From assembly GCF_900188395.1 (NCBI RefSeq), contig NZ_FZOB01000003.1, forward strand, positions 124,001 through 188,000: DNA of 64,000 bases. Direction: 5' to 3'. Made by a program: the position numbers and the translations under genes. Under the pieces are notes generated by a model. That model ran no database searches, was not told the origin of the DNA, and worked only from the letters and a program-made list of their open reading frames with translations. This document shows, one piece after another, positions 1 to 7,981 of the stretch. The stretch comes from Desulfurobacterium atlanticum (lineage in GTDB: Bacteria > Aquificota > Aquificia > Desulfurobacteriales > Desulfurobacteriaceae). Numbering within the stretch: the first letter of the stretch is position 1; each line of letters starts with the position of its first letter.

Positions 1-43
1 CTTAAAAGTGTTTGAAAATTCTCATTTGTTTCTAAAAGGTATT

Positions 44-116
44 GAGATTCTTCGGCTGCAAAGCAGCCTCAGAATGACGAAGAGAGTCATCCTGAGGGCA
101 AAGCCCGAAGGATCTC
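44..116. repeat. Imperfect long inverted repeat
   Basis: The left arm (44-78) and right arm (86-116) are near-complementary and separated by 7 bases. Each arm also holds a small hairpin of its own (GGCTGCAAAGCAGCC and GGGCAAAGCCC). The element lies in non-coding DNA upstream of flgM. I recall intergenic repeats with this kind of core (rich in GAAG, CCTGAG and GTCAT) from unrelated bacterial genomes, but cannot check that here. No second copy was noticed in the window. It could be a mobile repeat or a bidirectional terminator for a gene to the left. No coding sequence is visible in 1-181. Confidence 0.75.
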
Positions 117-181
117 TTAAAGTTCATAGCCATTTTTCAAACAGCCTCGATAATATTTTTCATATTTGGAAATAAATAGGC

Positions 182-208
182 TAAAATTTTTGGTGAAGAT
201 TACGATAA
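182..208 (+). promoter_or_regulatory. Sigma-28 (FliA) promoter of flgM
   Basis: TAAAATTT, then 11 bases, then TACGATAA. The flagellar sigma-28 consensus is TAAAGTTT-N11-GCCGATAA, so 7 of 8 and 6 of 8 positions match with exactly the expected spacing. It lies 42 bases before the flgM start. flgM is a classical sigma-28 target, which supports the call. Confidence 0.75.
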
Positions 209-250
209 TAAATAGTGAATGGCTTAATCGAATTGGTAGGAGATGGGAAA

Positions 251-541
251 ATGAAAATAGAAAGATTTCAACAAAATTTTGTGGATATATCTGATGTTAA
301 GCAGAAGCAGCTGAGAAATAGAGAAAGGAATGGTAAGCTTAAGGGAAATACTGTTCAGGAAAGTGTTTCTCTTTCTTCTGAAGGGGTTAATGTAGAACTG
401 CAAATAAAAGAGCAGGTTGCTCTTAAAAAAGTTGATTCTGAAAAAGTTGACCAGATAAAGCAAGCTATTGCTTCTGGGGATTATAGTGTTGATGTTCATA
501 AGATTTCTGATTCTATAATTAAAGAAATTCTTGGTCTATAA
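251..541 (+). CDS. flgM: Anti-sigma-28 factor FlgM
   Basis: This is a 96-residue protein of the FlgM family, which holds the flagellar sigma factor FliA inactive until the hook-basal body is finished and FlgM is exported. The N-terminal half is polar and probably disordered. The C-terminal half (about residues 60-96) carries the FlgM signature of the type VDQIKQAIASGDYSVD followed by a helix ending in IIKEILGL. I chose the ATG at 251 because TAGGAGA lies about 7 bases before it; an in-frame ATG at 215 has no ribosome binding site. It sits alone behind a sigma-28 promoter and ahead of a hairpin terminator. The structural flagellar genes in this window (fliG, fliM, fliN) are about 50 kb away. 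Confidence 0.85.
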   Translation: MKIERFQQNFVDISDVKQKQLRNRERNGKLKGNTVQESVSLSSEGVNVELQIKEQVALKKVDSEKVDQIKQAIASGDYSVDVHKISDSIIKEILGL

Positions 542-716
542 TTTCAATTATGTGAAACGAAACAAGCGATGCCAGCTCAAGACATGTGTCTTGGGCTGGT
601 TTCTCTATTTTAATTAGAAACTTTTCAACTTCTTCTTTTAAAAACTCAATATCGCTATTTTTAAGCCCTTGATTAATTATGTTGTTTAATTCTTTAGTAT
701 AATCTTCTTTGTTCAT
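519..716 (-). CDS. Small hypothetical protein, convergent with flgM
   Basis: A 65-codon reading frame, predicted mostly helical and acidic/lysine-rich, with no family I recognise. A GGAG lies 7 bases before its ATG at 716. The frame overlaps the flgM 3' end by 23 bases and runs through the flgM terminator hairpin. Its start is only 22 bases from the start of the divergent GGDEF gene at 739, so any promoter would lie inside that gene. The amino-acid composition looks protein-like, but the position is awkward; it may be a real small flagellar-linked protein or a chance frame. A longer in-frame extension to 812 is hydrophobic but lies wholly within the opposing GGDEF gene and was rejected. Confidence 0.35.
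   Translation of the reverse strand: MNKEDYTKELNNIINQGLKNSDIEFLKEEVEKFLIKIEKPAQDTCLELASLVSFHIIEIIDQEFL
572..610 (+). terminator. Rho-independent terminator after flgM
   Basis: A 13-base stem (572-584 with 587-599, one G-U pair) is followed by TTTCTCTATTTT. It lies 31 bases after the flgM stop codon. Confidence 0.7.
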
Positions 717-738
717 TCTGTTTCTCCATGGAGGATTT

Positions 739-2079
739 ATGGTTAATATAAGGAGAAGACTTATAATCAGTATTGCTGCTATGTCTATTATTTCAGGTAT
801 AGCAGCTCCCATTACTATACACCATTTTTTTCTTGAAGGCTATCCTGTAACCCTTCCGGAATTTGTTATGTCTCTTACCTCTAACTTTTTACTTGGCTGG
901 TTCATATATTACGTTATAGTAAGCGGAAATCTTAAAGAATATTTTGACACTTTAACCAATATTTTTAAGAAGATAAGGCATATTCTTGAAGGTTCAAAAT
1001 CCCATTCCATAGAAGAAATTAAAGATCTTAAGATTGAAGCGGAAAAGGGTGATTTTATTTATAAAGTGTCAAAAGAGATTAATCACTTTATAGAAAAGCT
1101 ATACTATAATGAACTTCTTGACCGGTATCAGAGAGAAGTAGGAAAACTTTTTGTCACACTTTCAACTCCTCAAGTGCTTGCAGAGTCTTTTTATAAATTT
1201 CTTCTTGAAAAGTTTGGAATGGTTGGAATGGCTGTTTTTGTAAAAGAAAATGATGGGACTGTGTCAAATGTTGCCTGTTTTAATTTCAATCGTTGTGAGT
1301 TATCCGATTTTGTTAAAGCCTGCTTTGATTTTAAGGATTTAAAACTTCTCTCCACTTCAGGTATTGATTTGAAGTTGGTGGATAATGTAAAAGTAAAAGA
1401 AATTCTTGTTATTCCTTTTGTTAACATAGATTTTGCTGCTGTTCTTATTCTTGCAAAGCCTGATAAGTTTACAGGTTTTGAACTTAGGTTTTTGAGACGA
1501 ATAAGAGATTTGATGTCTCTTGGTTTGACCAATGCAAGGAATTACAGCAGGCTTCAGGAAGAATCGTATCTTGACCCTTTAACAAAGCTATATAATCGAA
1601 GATTTGGAATGAAAAGGTTTCAGGAGATACTATCTCTTGCATCAAGAGAGGAAAAACCTGTTGTTGTTGCAATGATGGATATAGATAACTTTAAAAGAAT
1701 AAATGATACCTATGGTCATTTAGCAGGAGATTATGTACTCAGAAATCTTGCGGCTATTGTTAAATCACATATAAGGGATGTTGATCTTGTTGTCAGATAT
1801 GGTGGTGAAGAGATATTACTGGTTCTTTTTAATACAGATGAAGATGCTGGTTATAAAGTTCTTGAAAGAATAAGGAAAAATATAGAAGAGTTCACTTTTG
1901 AATTTGAAGGACAGGAAATACCGGTTACAGTGAGTATCGGTTGTTATCCGATTTTACCTGATGAGCTTAAGTCTGGTAGTTTCTCCATAGAAACATTTAT
2001 AGAGAAAGCTGACGAGGCACTTTATAAAGCAAAGAAAACAGGAAAAAATAAGGTTGTTTGTTATTCTGATTCTTATTAA
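739..2079 (+). CDS. Membrane-anchored GGDEF diguanylate cyclase
   Basis: A 446-residue protein predicted to make cyclic di-GMP from two GTP. Two transmembrane helices lie near residues 7-26 and 34-60. A middle region of about residues 130-265 looks GAF-like. The GGDEF domain fills the C-terminal third, with DPLTKLYNRR at its start, a metal-binding DIDNFK segment and the active-site loop GGEEI at 355-359. The last position is I rather than the usual F. An inhibitory site RDVD lies at 346-349, five residues before the loop, so product inhibition is expected. The ATG at 739 is preceded by GGAGG at 730-734. It is the first gene of the co-directional block that runs to 12921. Confidence 0.85.
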   Translation: MVNIRRRLIISIAAMSIISGIAAPITIHHFFLEGYPVTLPEFVMSLTSNFLLGWFIYYVIVSGNLKEYFDTLTNIFKKIRHILEGSKSHSIEEIKDLKIEAEKGDFIYKVSKEINHFIEKLYYNELLDRYQREVGKLFVTLSTPQVLAESFYKFLLEKFGMVGMAVFVKENDGTVSNVACFNFNRCELSDFVKACFDFKDLKLLSTSGIDLKLVDNVKVKEILVIPFVNIDFAAVLILAKPDKFTGFELRFLRRIRDLMSLGLTNARNYSRLQEESYLDPLTKLYNRRFGMKRFQEILSLASREEKPVVVAMMDIDNFKRINDTYGHLAGDYVLRNLAAIVKSHIRDVDLVVRYGGEEILLVLFNTDEDAGYKVLERIRKNIEEFTFEFEGQEIPVTVSIGCYPILPDELKSGSFSIETFIEKADEALYKAKKTGKNKVVCYSDSY

Positions 2080-2083
2080 ATGA

Positions 2084-2113
2084 TTGCTTAATGAAATTGG
2101 ACTGTGGTATATT
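2084..2113 (+). promoter_or_regulatory. Candidate sigma-70 promoter for the cytochrome block
   Basis: TTGCTT and TATATT are separated by 18 bases and lie 35 bases before the ATG at 2148. The match is reasonable in an AT-rich region but not proof. The genes from 2148 to 12921 overlap or have short gaps, so this could drive them all. Confidence 0.4.
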
Positions 2114-2147
2114 TTATGGGGATTTATAAATAATCTTGGAGGCGGTA

Positions 2148-2777
2148 ATGAGGAAAATGGTCTTTATATTTGTTATTTTTACTTCTTTTATTTTTGGCTG
2201 TGCTTCCAACCAGGGTAGTATAAATTATTTTGTTAAACCTAAAAGTGCTTCAAAAATAACCAGAGTTGCAGTTCTTCCTTTTATGAATCTTACAACAGAC
2301 AAGTTTGCAGGAGAAAGGGCAAGAGATTTTGTTATAACCGCTCTACTTGAAAAGGGAATTGATGTTGTTCCGAAAGGTGCTGTTGATAGAGAGGTGAAAA
2401 GGCTTGGAGTTCCCTCAGGTTTCTTTTTTGACGTAAACGATTTAAGAGTGCTTGCCGATGTTCTTAAGGTGAATGGTTTTGTACAGGGGTCTGTTGATGA
2501 GTATAAAATAGAGAGAAGAGGAACATACGCATATCCGGTTGTTGCTGTAACTTTGAAAGTCCTTGATACAAATGGAAACGTTGTGTGGCAGGCATCAGGA
2601 GTAAAGAGCTACTACAGCACTGTTGGAAGGTTGTTTGGCCTTAAAAGTAAGGATCCTGTTGTAGCGCTTAAAGATTTTGTATATGAGTTACTTGAAACAT
2701 TTAATGTAAAGGCTGTTAAAAACAGAAAGATTCTAAGGAATCCAACTTTATCTAATGCTACTACTGTGGAAAAATGA
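2148..2777 (+). CDS. Outer-membrane lipoprotein with LpoB/TolB-like fold
   Basis: A 209-residue lipoprotein. The signal peptide ends in a lipobox-like IFGC, giving an N-terminal lipid-modified cysteine near residue 17. The mature part starts with a VAVLPFMNLT segment, typical of LpoB, CsgG and TolB N-terminal domains, and later has a VNGFVQGSVDEYK strand. That fold usually marks small periplasmic adaptor proteins at the outer membrane. GGAGG at 2138-2142 selects the ATG at 2148. The stop overlaps the next start (ATGA). A related lipoprotein is encoded at 4170-4775. The precise function is unknown; by position it probably helps assemble or anchor the cytochromes encoded downstream. Confidence 0.6.
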   Translation: MRKMVFIFVIFTSFIFGCASNQGSINYFVKPKSASKITRVAVLPFMNLTTDKFAGERARDFVITALLEKGIDVVPKGAVDREVKRLGVPSGFFFDVNDLRVLADVLKVNGFVQGSVDEYKIERRGTYAYPVVAVTLKVLDTNGNVVWQASGVKSYYSTVGRLFGLKSKDPVVALKDFVYELLETFNVKAVKNRKILRNPTLSNATTVEK

Positions 2778-4183
2778 GGGTTTTGAAAAGATTTTTAACA
2801 GTATTAACTGTATTAATGGTTTTCTGTGTGAAATCTACTTTTGCACAGATCGCAGTTTTTCCAATAAGGGATTTGACTGTTTATCCTCCCGGGATAGATC
2901 TTGATTTGACCGATAGGATAGTTAATGCCCTTAAAAAGAGGGGAGTTGATGTAGTTGATCAGAAAGATCTTTACAGGAAACTTTCGGAAAAAGGGTTGTT
3001 TGCAACGGGAGTTATGGATATTCCTAAAGTTGCTGCTGCTTATGAGCTGAAGGTAGCAACAATTTTGTGGGGAACAAAACTTGAAGTTGATAAGAAGAAA
3101 CACCTTTACGGTGTTGTTGTTTTTGCTACATCTGTTCCTGAAGGGAAAACGTTCTGGAGTCGGGTTTTTTATTATCAGCCGGAAGAACATCTTCTTGATA
3201 TAGGTAATAATCTTTCAGAAAATAGAATAAAGGAACTTATCGTAAATAGAATTGCGGCTGTTTTCCCTGAAAGAATGACAGCTTCAAAAAAAGCGTTTTC
3301 AAAGTTTCATATAGAGCATTTTTCTATTTCTCCAAGATATGTTAAAAGTGGAGAGCCGGTGTCTATTCTTCTAAAGTCCACCAAAGGTTTTAAAAAAGAT
3401 GAAATTGTTGTTCATATAGATGGAGATAGTGTAGTTTTAAGGAGAGTAGATGGGGATTATGAGGGTATATATGTACCCCGCTTAAGAGAGGGAAAATATC
3501 CTGTGTATATAAACGTAAACGGGAAGAAGCTTTTTCTTGATGAATTAACAATAGATAATACTCCACCGGGTGTTTATCTTGAATTAAAGGGATTAAAAAG
3601 ACTTGGAAAAATAGATTTTCTTCCCGGAAAACTTTTTATAACTGCAGGATTGAAGAGGCCGGATAGTGTATTACACTGGAATCTTGTTATTTTAAATGAG
3701 GATGGAGATGTTATTTTTAAAAAATTTGGCTATGGCGCACCTATAATTTCCTTTAATTGGGATCCTGTTAGAAATAACTTACCTGAAGGGATTTATGAGA
3801 TAAAGTTTACAGTTACAGATGCTGCTGGCAATAAGGCGGTACTTAAAAAAAGGTTTTATTTCTTTCATGAAATTCCTGTTCCAGAGGTAAAGGTTTACAG
3901 GGATAAAGATGGAAATATTGTTCTTTCCATAGGAAAAATAAATATTCCTACAGGTATAAAAAAGATAAAAGTTACTGTTTACTCTCCTAAAGGGTATCCT
4001 CTTGGCAAAGCAGAACTTGAGTCGTTACCTGCAGAGATAACTTTCAAGGCAAAGTATAACAGTTTGAAGGTGAGGCTTTATATAGAGGATAAACTCGGCA
4101 ATAAGCTTGAGAAGGATTTTAATCCTCAGATTAAATCTTATAAAGAGATAATGGAAGAAAGAGGTTGGGTTGAGGAGTTTTAA
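2774..4183 (+). CDS. Periplasmic protein, TolB-like N domain plus Ig-like C region
   Basis: A 469-residue exported protein with a signal peptide of about 24 residues ending FAQ. Residues 25-175 begin IAVFPIRDLTVYPPG and resemble the same TolB/LpoB-like fold as the two flanking lipoproteins. The rest is rich in beta strands. It includes a segment around DEITIDNTPPGVYLELKG and one ending FTVTDAAGNKA, which look like bacterial Ig-like or FlgD-Ig-like modules. I see no catalytic motif. It overlaps the genes on both sides by 4 and 14 bases, so it is translationally coupled in the cytochrome block. A scaffold or envelope-tethering role is inferred from position only. Confidence 0.5.
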   Translation: MRVLKRFLTVLTVLMVFCVKSTFAQIAVFPIRDLTVYPPGIDLDLTDRIVNALKKRGVDVVDQKDLYRKLSEKGLFATGVMDIPKVAAAYELKVATILWGTKLEVDKKKHLYGVVVFATSVPEGKTFWSRVFYYQPEEHLLDIGNNLSENRIKELIVNRIAAVFPERMTASKKAFSKFHIEHFSISPRYVKSGEPVSILLKSTKGFKKDEIVVHIDGDSVVLRRVDGDYEGIYVPRLREGKYPVYINVNGKKLFLDELTIDNTPPGVYLELKGLKRLGKIDFLPGKLFITAGLKRPDSVLHWNLVILNEDGDVIFKKFGYGAPIISFNWDPVRNNLPEGIYEIKFTVTDAAGNKAVLKKRFYFFHEIPVPEVKVYRDKDGNIVLSIGKINIPTGIKKIKVTVYSPKGYPLGKAELESLPAEITFKAKYNSLKVRLYIEDKLGNKLEKDFNPQIKSYKEIMEERGWVEEF

Positions 4184-4775
4184 GTTTTTGATATTGGTGT
4201 TTTTAGTCGTTTTTGTTTCCGGATGTGCTTCTTTAAACCGTAAAGAAGCACAAACTGGCTATGTGAAAGTTTTTACAAAAGAGCCGATTAGACCGTGCAA
4301 AGTTGCTATTTTACCGTTTAAAAATGAGATAGAAAATGATGAGAATGCCGGAGAGAAAGTTGCCACTATTCTCTACTCTGGGTTTGTTTCTACCGGCGTT
4401 GATGTTGTTCTTCCTGGAGAAGTTAGGAAGCTGATGATAGGAAGGCATTTCTTTACATATCAGAATATTCCAGATACACTTCTACTTTTCCTGCGTAATA
4501 ATATGAGTGTTGGACTTGTTGTTACAGGGAGAGTAATAGAATATAAACCTTATGGGGGAGGAAGCCGGTATCCTGAGATAAGGGTCTGGATAGAGGGAAT
4601 AAGTACAAAAACTGGAAGAAGAGTTTTTACAGCCTACATAACTCGTCGGGGGGATGATTACAGGAAAATACTTGAATTTGGAGTTGTTAAAAGTATTGCG
4701 GAGCTTACATTTAGAGGAACCGATGAACTTATTAAAAAACTTCAGGAGGCCGGCATTAAATGTATAAAAGAATAG
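4170..4775 (+). CDS. Lipoprotein, paralogue-like LpoB/CsgG-type
   Basis: A 201-residue lipoprotein. The hydrophobic signal ends VSGC, a good lipobox, and the mature protein contains VAILPFKNEI, the same strand motif as VAVLPFMNLT in the protein at 2148-2777. It starts with TTG at 4170, giving MRSFKFL with the positive charges a signal peptide needs; a GAGG lies just upstream inside the preceding gene. It overlaps the preceding gene by 14 bases and the following PPIase gene by 16. Three proteins with this N-terminal strand pattern stand in a row here, which suggests duplication and a shared complex. The biochemical role is not known. Confidence 0.55.
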   Translation: MRSFKFLILVFLVVFVSGCASLNRKEAQTGYVKVFTKEPIRPCKVAILPFKNEIENDENAGEKVATILYSGFVSTGVDVVLPGEVRKLMIGRHFFTYQNIPDTLLLFLRNNMSVGLVVTGRVIEYKPYGGGSRYPEIRVWIEGISTKTGRRVFTAYITRRGDDYRKILEFGVVKSIAELTFRGTDELIKKLQEAGIKCIKE

Positions 4776-6487
4776 TCGTGCTTATGACAGGAATTTTTAT
4801 TCTCTTTTCTTCTTTTTCTTACGGGAAGGTTTCTTCAAATGATTGGCTTGTAAAAATAGGAAATAAAACTTATACAGTTAAGGATTTTCAAAATTGGTGG
4901 GATAACTGGAAAGTTGATGGTTCAAAGTTTCCAGAAACTCCAACACCTTTTATAGATTGGATGCTTCTTTTTGAAAATGGAACAGAACTTGGTCTCTATA
5001 AGTATCCTTCTTACCAGCAGAAGATAAGACAATTTGTCAAGGTACGCTCATTGCTTCTACTTCAAGGTGATACTCTTTCAGAAGCAAAGAATGTAACAGA
5101 TAAAGAGGTGGAGGAATTTTACAAGAAAGAGTATTTGCCACTGGAGAAGTTTCACATTTTCTACTTTAACGATAGAAAGACCGCTGAAAAAGCAAAAAAG
5201 CTTATAGATCAGGGTGTTGCTGATGGAAAAGTTCTGGCAGAAAGGTTAGGTATCAAAAATACGGATAATTTTGAAAGATTTACTAAATATATGCGTCCAT
5301 TTGATATCAAGGATATGAAGCAAAGAGGGATGCTTTTCTCGGCAAATAAAGGGGATGTTGTGGGACCTTTAAAGGATAAAGATAAGTGGCTTATAGTTAT
5401 AGTGGTTGATAAGACTTTTAATGATAACCGTAAGAAAGATTTTCTCAAAGCTGCAAAGGAAAAACTTATAAAAATACGGGAAGCACAGGCAACACAGCAA
5501 CTTCTTGATGAGCTTAAGAAAAAATATAAGGTTAAAATATATAAGGATGTTCTGGATAAAATCACGTCAGAGAATGTCCCTGAAGATATTAAAAATAAAG
5601 TTGTGCTTGAAGTTGGAAATTATGCCCTGACAGCCGGAGGTTTTGGGAAGTTTTTGAAGAAAGAGGTTGAGTGGCAGAAACATTCAAGATTTGGTAAAGT
5701 TGATATTAATGTGGCAAAGAAAAGAGTTGTTGACTCAATAATAAATCAAACTCTTGTTGGGATTGAAGCTATAAACAGACATTATGAGAGAAGAGAACCT
5801 TTAAAGTCTATGTATGAGTTTTACTGTCAGAATAGAATTATAAGGGAACTTGAGGATAGAATTATTAAGCCTCAGGTGAAAGTAACCGATAAAGATATAA
5901 AAAGGTATTATGAGCTTAATAAGGAAAAATACAGATTGCCAGATAAGGTTAAATTCAGATTTTTGCAGACTTCAGATAAGAAACTTATTGAAAAACTTTA
6001 TGAGAAAGTTAAGAAAGGTGCAGATTTTAAGAAAATGACCATTGATATAATGGGTTATGATAACGTTGTTACTGTTCCTTATAACAAGTTGTTGCCGGAA
6101 ACAAAAAAGGTGGTTGACAATTTAGAGTCCGGGGAGGTTTCTGCCCCTATTAAAATAAAAGATACATATTTCCTTCTCCAACTTCTTGAGAAGCATAGAG
6201 GGGAGTATAAGCCTTTAGCAGAAGTGAGAGAATCCATTGAGAAAGTTGTATGGGAAGAGAAATTTAAAAGAGCTAAAGAAGATTACGTTAAGAAGCTTTA
6301 TATGAATCTTCTTATGAATGGAAAAGAGATTAAAGTTAACTGGGATGTGTGGAATGAGATAGTTAACAGATACAAAAATAGAACCGAGTTTAACGGAAAA
6401 TATGCATTTTATCTTTTTCTGATTTCTTTAATGGGCTTATTTATAATTGGATATATTAAAGGAAGGGAGAAACAGAATGAGAGTTAA
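4760..6487 (+). CDS. Periplasmic peptidyl-prolyl isomerase with two parvulin-like domains
   Basis: A 575-residue SurA/PpiC-type foldase. It has a signal peptide (about 1-22), helical chaperone-like parts, and two parvulin-like stretches at about residues 110-235 and 380-485. The second ends in the familiar strand pattern VSAPIKIKDTYFLLQLLEK; the first has the weaker VVGPLKDKDKWLIVIVVD. A single hydrophobic helix near 548-566 followed by basic residues would anchor the C-terminus in the membrane, which is unusual for this family. AGGAGG at 4744-4749 precedes the ATG. Lying just before four secreted proteins, including three multiheme cytochromes, it is likely a dedicated folding helper for them. 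Activity of the first domain is uncertain. Confidence 0.7.
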   Translation: MYKRIVVLMTGIFILFSSFSYGKVSSNDWLVKIGNKTYTVKDFQNWWDNWKVDGSKFPETPTPFIDWMLLFENGTELGLYKYPSYQQKIRQFVKVRSLLLLQGDTLSEAKNVTDKEVEEFYKKEYLPLEKFHIFYFNDRKTAEKAKKLIDQGVADGKVLAERLGIKNTDNFERFTKYMRPFDIKDMKQRGMLFSANKGDVVGPLKDKDKWLIVIVVDKTFNDNRKKDFLKAAKEKLIKIREAQATQQLLDELKKKYKVKIYKDVLDKITSENVPEDIKNKVVLEVGNYALTAGGFGKFLKKEVEWQKHSRFGKVDINVAKKRVVDSIINQTLVGIEAINRHYERREPLKSMYEFYCQNRIIRELEDRIIKPQVKVTDKDIKRYYELNKEKYRLPDKVKFRFLQTSDKKLIEKLYEKVKKGADFKKMTIDIMGYDNVVTVPYNKLLPETKKVVDNLESGEVSAPIKIKDTYFLLQLLEKHRGEYKPLAEVRESIEKVVWEEKFKRAKEDYVKKLYMNLLMNGKEIKVNWDVWNEIVNRYKNRTEFNGKYAFYLFLISLMGLFIIGYIKGREKQNES

Positions 6488-7079
6488 TTTTTTACTATCC
6501 ACTTCTTTGTTTTTACTCTTTACAGGGATCTCCTATGCTGTTCCAGGAGGCGGTTTTAAAAGAGTTGTTTCAAAGAATGCTACAGATACGTTTAATCCGC
6601 AGGAAATAAAAGAGGAATTAACTTTTGAGTATATCCATATTCATGCTTTCGGTGATGGAAAGAACTCCTGTTTGTACTGCCATAAAACAGATTCACCTTC
6701 AAAAAAAGATGTTAAAAGGGTTTCAGGTGAGCTTGTCTGTTATGAGTGTCACAGAGAAGTGTATGAAAGGATAGATTCTCACCTTTATCATCATAAAAAT
6801 ATTAGGAACTGTGTGATGTGTCATGATCCCCATCAGAGTGATAATATAGCTATGCTTAAAGGGGATGGTATTACTGTTTGTATGAGATGTCATGCTACAA
6901 ATAAAGCCGGCTACTGTGTACATCCGCAGGGTGAAAAACATCTTGACCCGAGGAATGGACAACCTGTTACCTGCATCTCCTGCCATTTCACTATGGGGAC
7001 AGATTACAAGTATCTTTTAAAGAAAAATGGGGAGTCAGCGCTGTGCTATCAGTGTCATTCTCCAAAAAGGTATAAGTGA
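6477..7079 (+). CDS. Periplasmic hexaheme c-type cytochrome
   Basis: A 200-residue exported cytochrome with a signal peptide ending SYA near residue 19. Six CxxCH motifs are visible (CLYCH, CYECH, CVMCH, CMRCH, CISCH, CYQCH), arranged as pairs as in the doubled-CXXCH family. All six canonical motifs lie within the last 135 residues. Extra histidines that could serve as distal ligands (HIHAFG, DSHLYHHKN) lie among them. The likely role is electron shuttling in the periplasm between the inner membrane and the outer cytochromes encoded next door. The start at 6477 has GGAAGGGAGA upstream and overlaps the PPIase gene by 11 bases. Confidence 0.85.
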   Translation: MRVNFLLSTSLFLLFTGISYAVPGGGFKRVVSKNATDTFNPQEIKEELTFEYIHIHAFGDGKNSCLYCHKTDSPSKKDVKRVSGELVCYECHREVYERIDSHLYHHKNIRNCVMCHDPHQSDNIAMLKGDGITVCMRCHATNKAGYCVHPQGEKHLDPRNGQPVTCISCHFTMGTDYKYLLKKNGESALCYQCHSPKRYK

Positions 7080-7093
7080 TGGAGGCATTGATT

Positions 7094-7981
7094 ATGAAGA
7101 GATTGTTAACTTTTATATTTGTTCTTTTTTTTGCTTTACCCGTGAGGGCTGAGAATTTTAACTTTAAGTGGTATATGAGTTTAAAGAAAGATAAAAGAGA
7201 AAACTTTATGCGACAACCTGTTTTTATCACATTTTCTAACGATGGGAAAAAAGCCTATGTTGTAGATGCGAAAGGGAAGCTCTTTTCTTATACGGCAGAT
7301 TATGGAACTCCTGGTGCTGCATTTTTTGCTGCTAATGTCCTTGATAAGCCGATCGCTCTGGCAAAGATAGCATCCTCAGAAATAGCAGTGATTAATAGAG
7401 GCAGGAAAGAGTTAACCACTATAAATCTTAAAACCCGAAAGATAAGGAGAGTGAAGCTTCCGTTTATTCCCGGAGTTTTTTACTTTAAGAATGGTAATTA
7501 CTATATTCTTGATATGACTGCAGGAGATATAGCGGTTTTTGATAAAGATTTTAATCCTGTAAGAACCTATTTTCACGGAAAAAGGGACGGTTTTATAGAT
7601 TTTAAGATAAAAAGGAATAAACTTTATGCTCTTTCTCCTATCTCAAAGGAAGTAGTTGTTTTTTCTGTTCCTTCAGGAGATGTTGAAAAAGTGATAAAAC
7701 TTGACAGCGGAATGGAAAAGTTGCTTTTGCCAGTTTCTCTTGATTTGGATAAAGATGGTTATATTTATGTATGTGATAAAGTGGCAGGTAATATTAAAGT
7801 TTTTTACAAAGAGGGTGGATTTAAAACTGCTATTTTGAGTAAAGGACAGAAGAAAGGAGAACTTTACTATCCAAACTACATAGCTTTTGATAAATATGGT
7901 AAATTATGGGTAGTAGAAGAGGGAAACGGTAGAGTTGAAGTGTTTGATAGGGAAAGTGAAGATGGTAAGAGCAAAAAATAA
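7094..7981 (+). CDS. Exported NHL-type beta-propeller protein
   Basis: A 295-residue protein with a signal peptide ending VRA (about residue 19). The mature part shows repeated blade-like strands such as ITFSNDGKKAYVVD, VSLDLDKDGYIYVCD and IAFDKYGKLWVVEEGNGRVEVFD, typical of six-bladed NHL propellers. There is no catalytic motif; these proteins usually bind partners. GGAGG at 7081-7085 selects the ATG at 7094 over nearby GTG and ATG codons. It lies between two cytochrome genes and overlaps the next one by 20 bases. From memory, NHL/propeller genes also accompany OmcS-type cytochromes in Geobacter, which fits a role in secretion or polymer assembly. Confidence 0.7.
   Translation: MKRLLTFIFVLFFALPVRAENFNFKWYMSLKKDKRENFMRQPVFITFSNDGKKAYVVDAKGKLFSYTADYGTPGAAFFAANVLDKPIALAKIASSEIAVINRGRKELTTINLKTRKIRRVKLPFIPGVFYFKNGNYYILDMTAGDIAVFDKDFNPVRTYFHGKRDGFIDFKIKRNKLYALSPISKEVVVFSVPSGDVEKVIKLDSGMEKLLLPVSLDLDKDGYIYVCDKVAGNIKVFYKEGGFKTAILSKGQKKGELYYPNYIAFDKYGKLWVVEEGNGRVEVFDRESEDGKSKK

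Noticed and set aside
709-738. Upstream start at 709 for the GGDEF protein
   Set aside because: The ATG at 739 has GGAGG in front of it and the extension adds a short non-conserved hydrophobic stretch.
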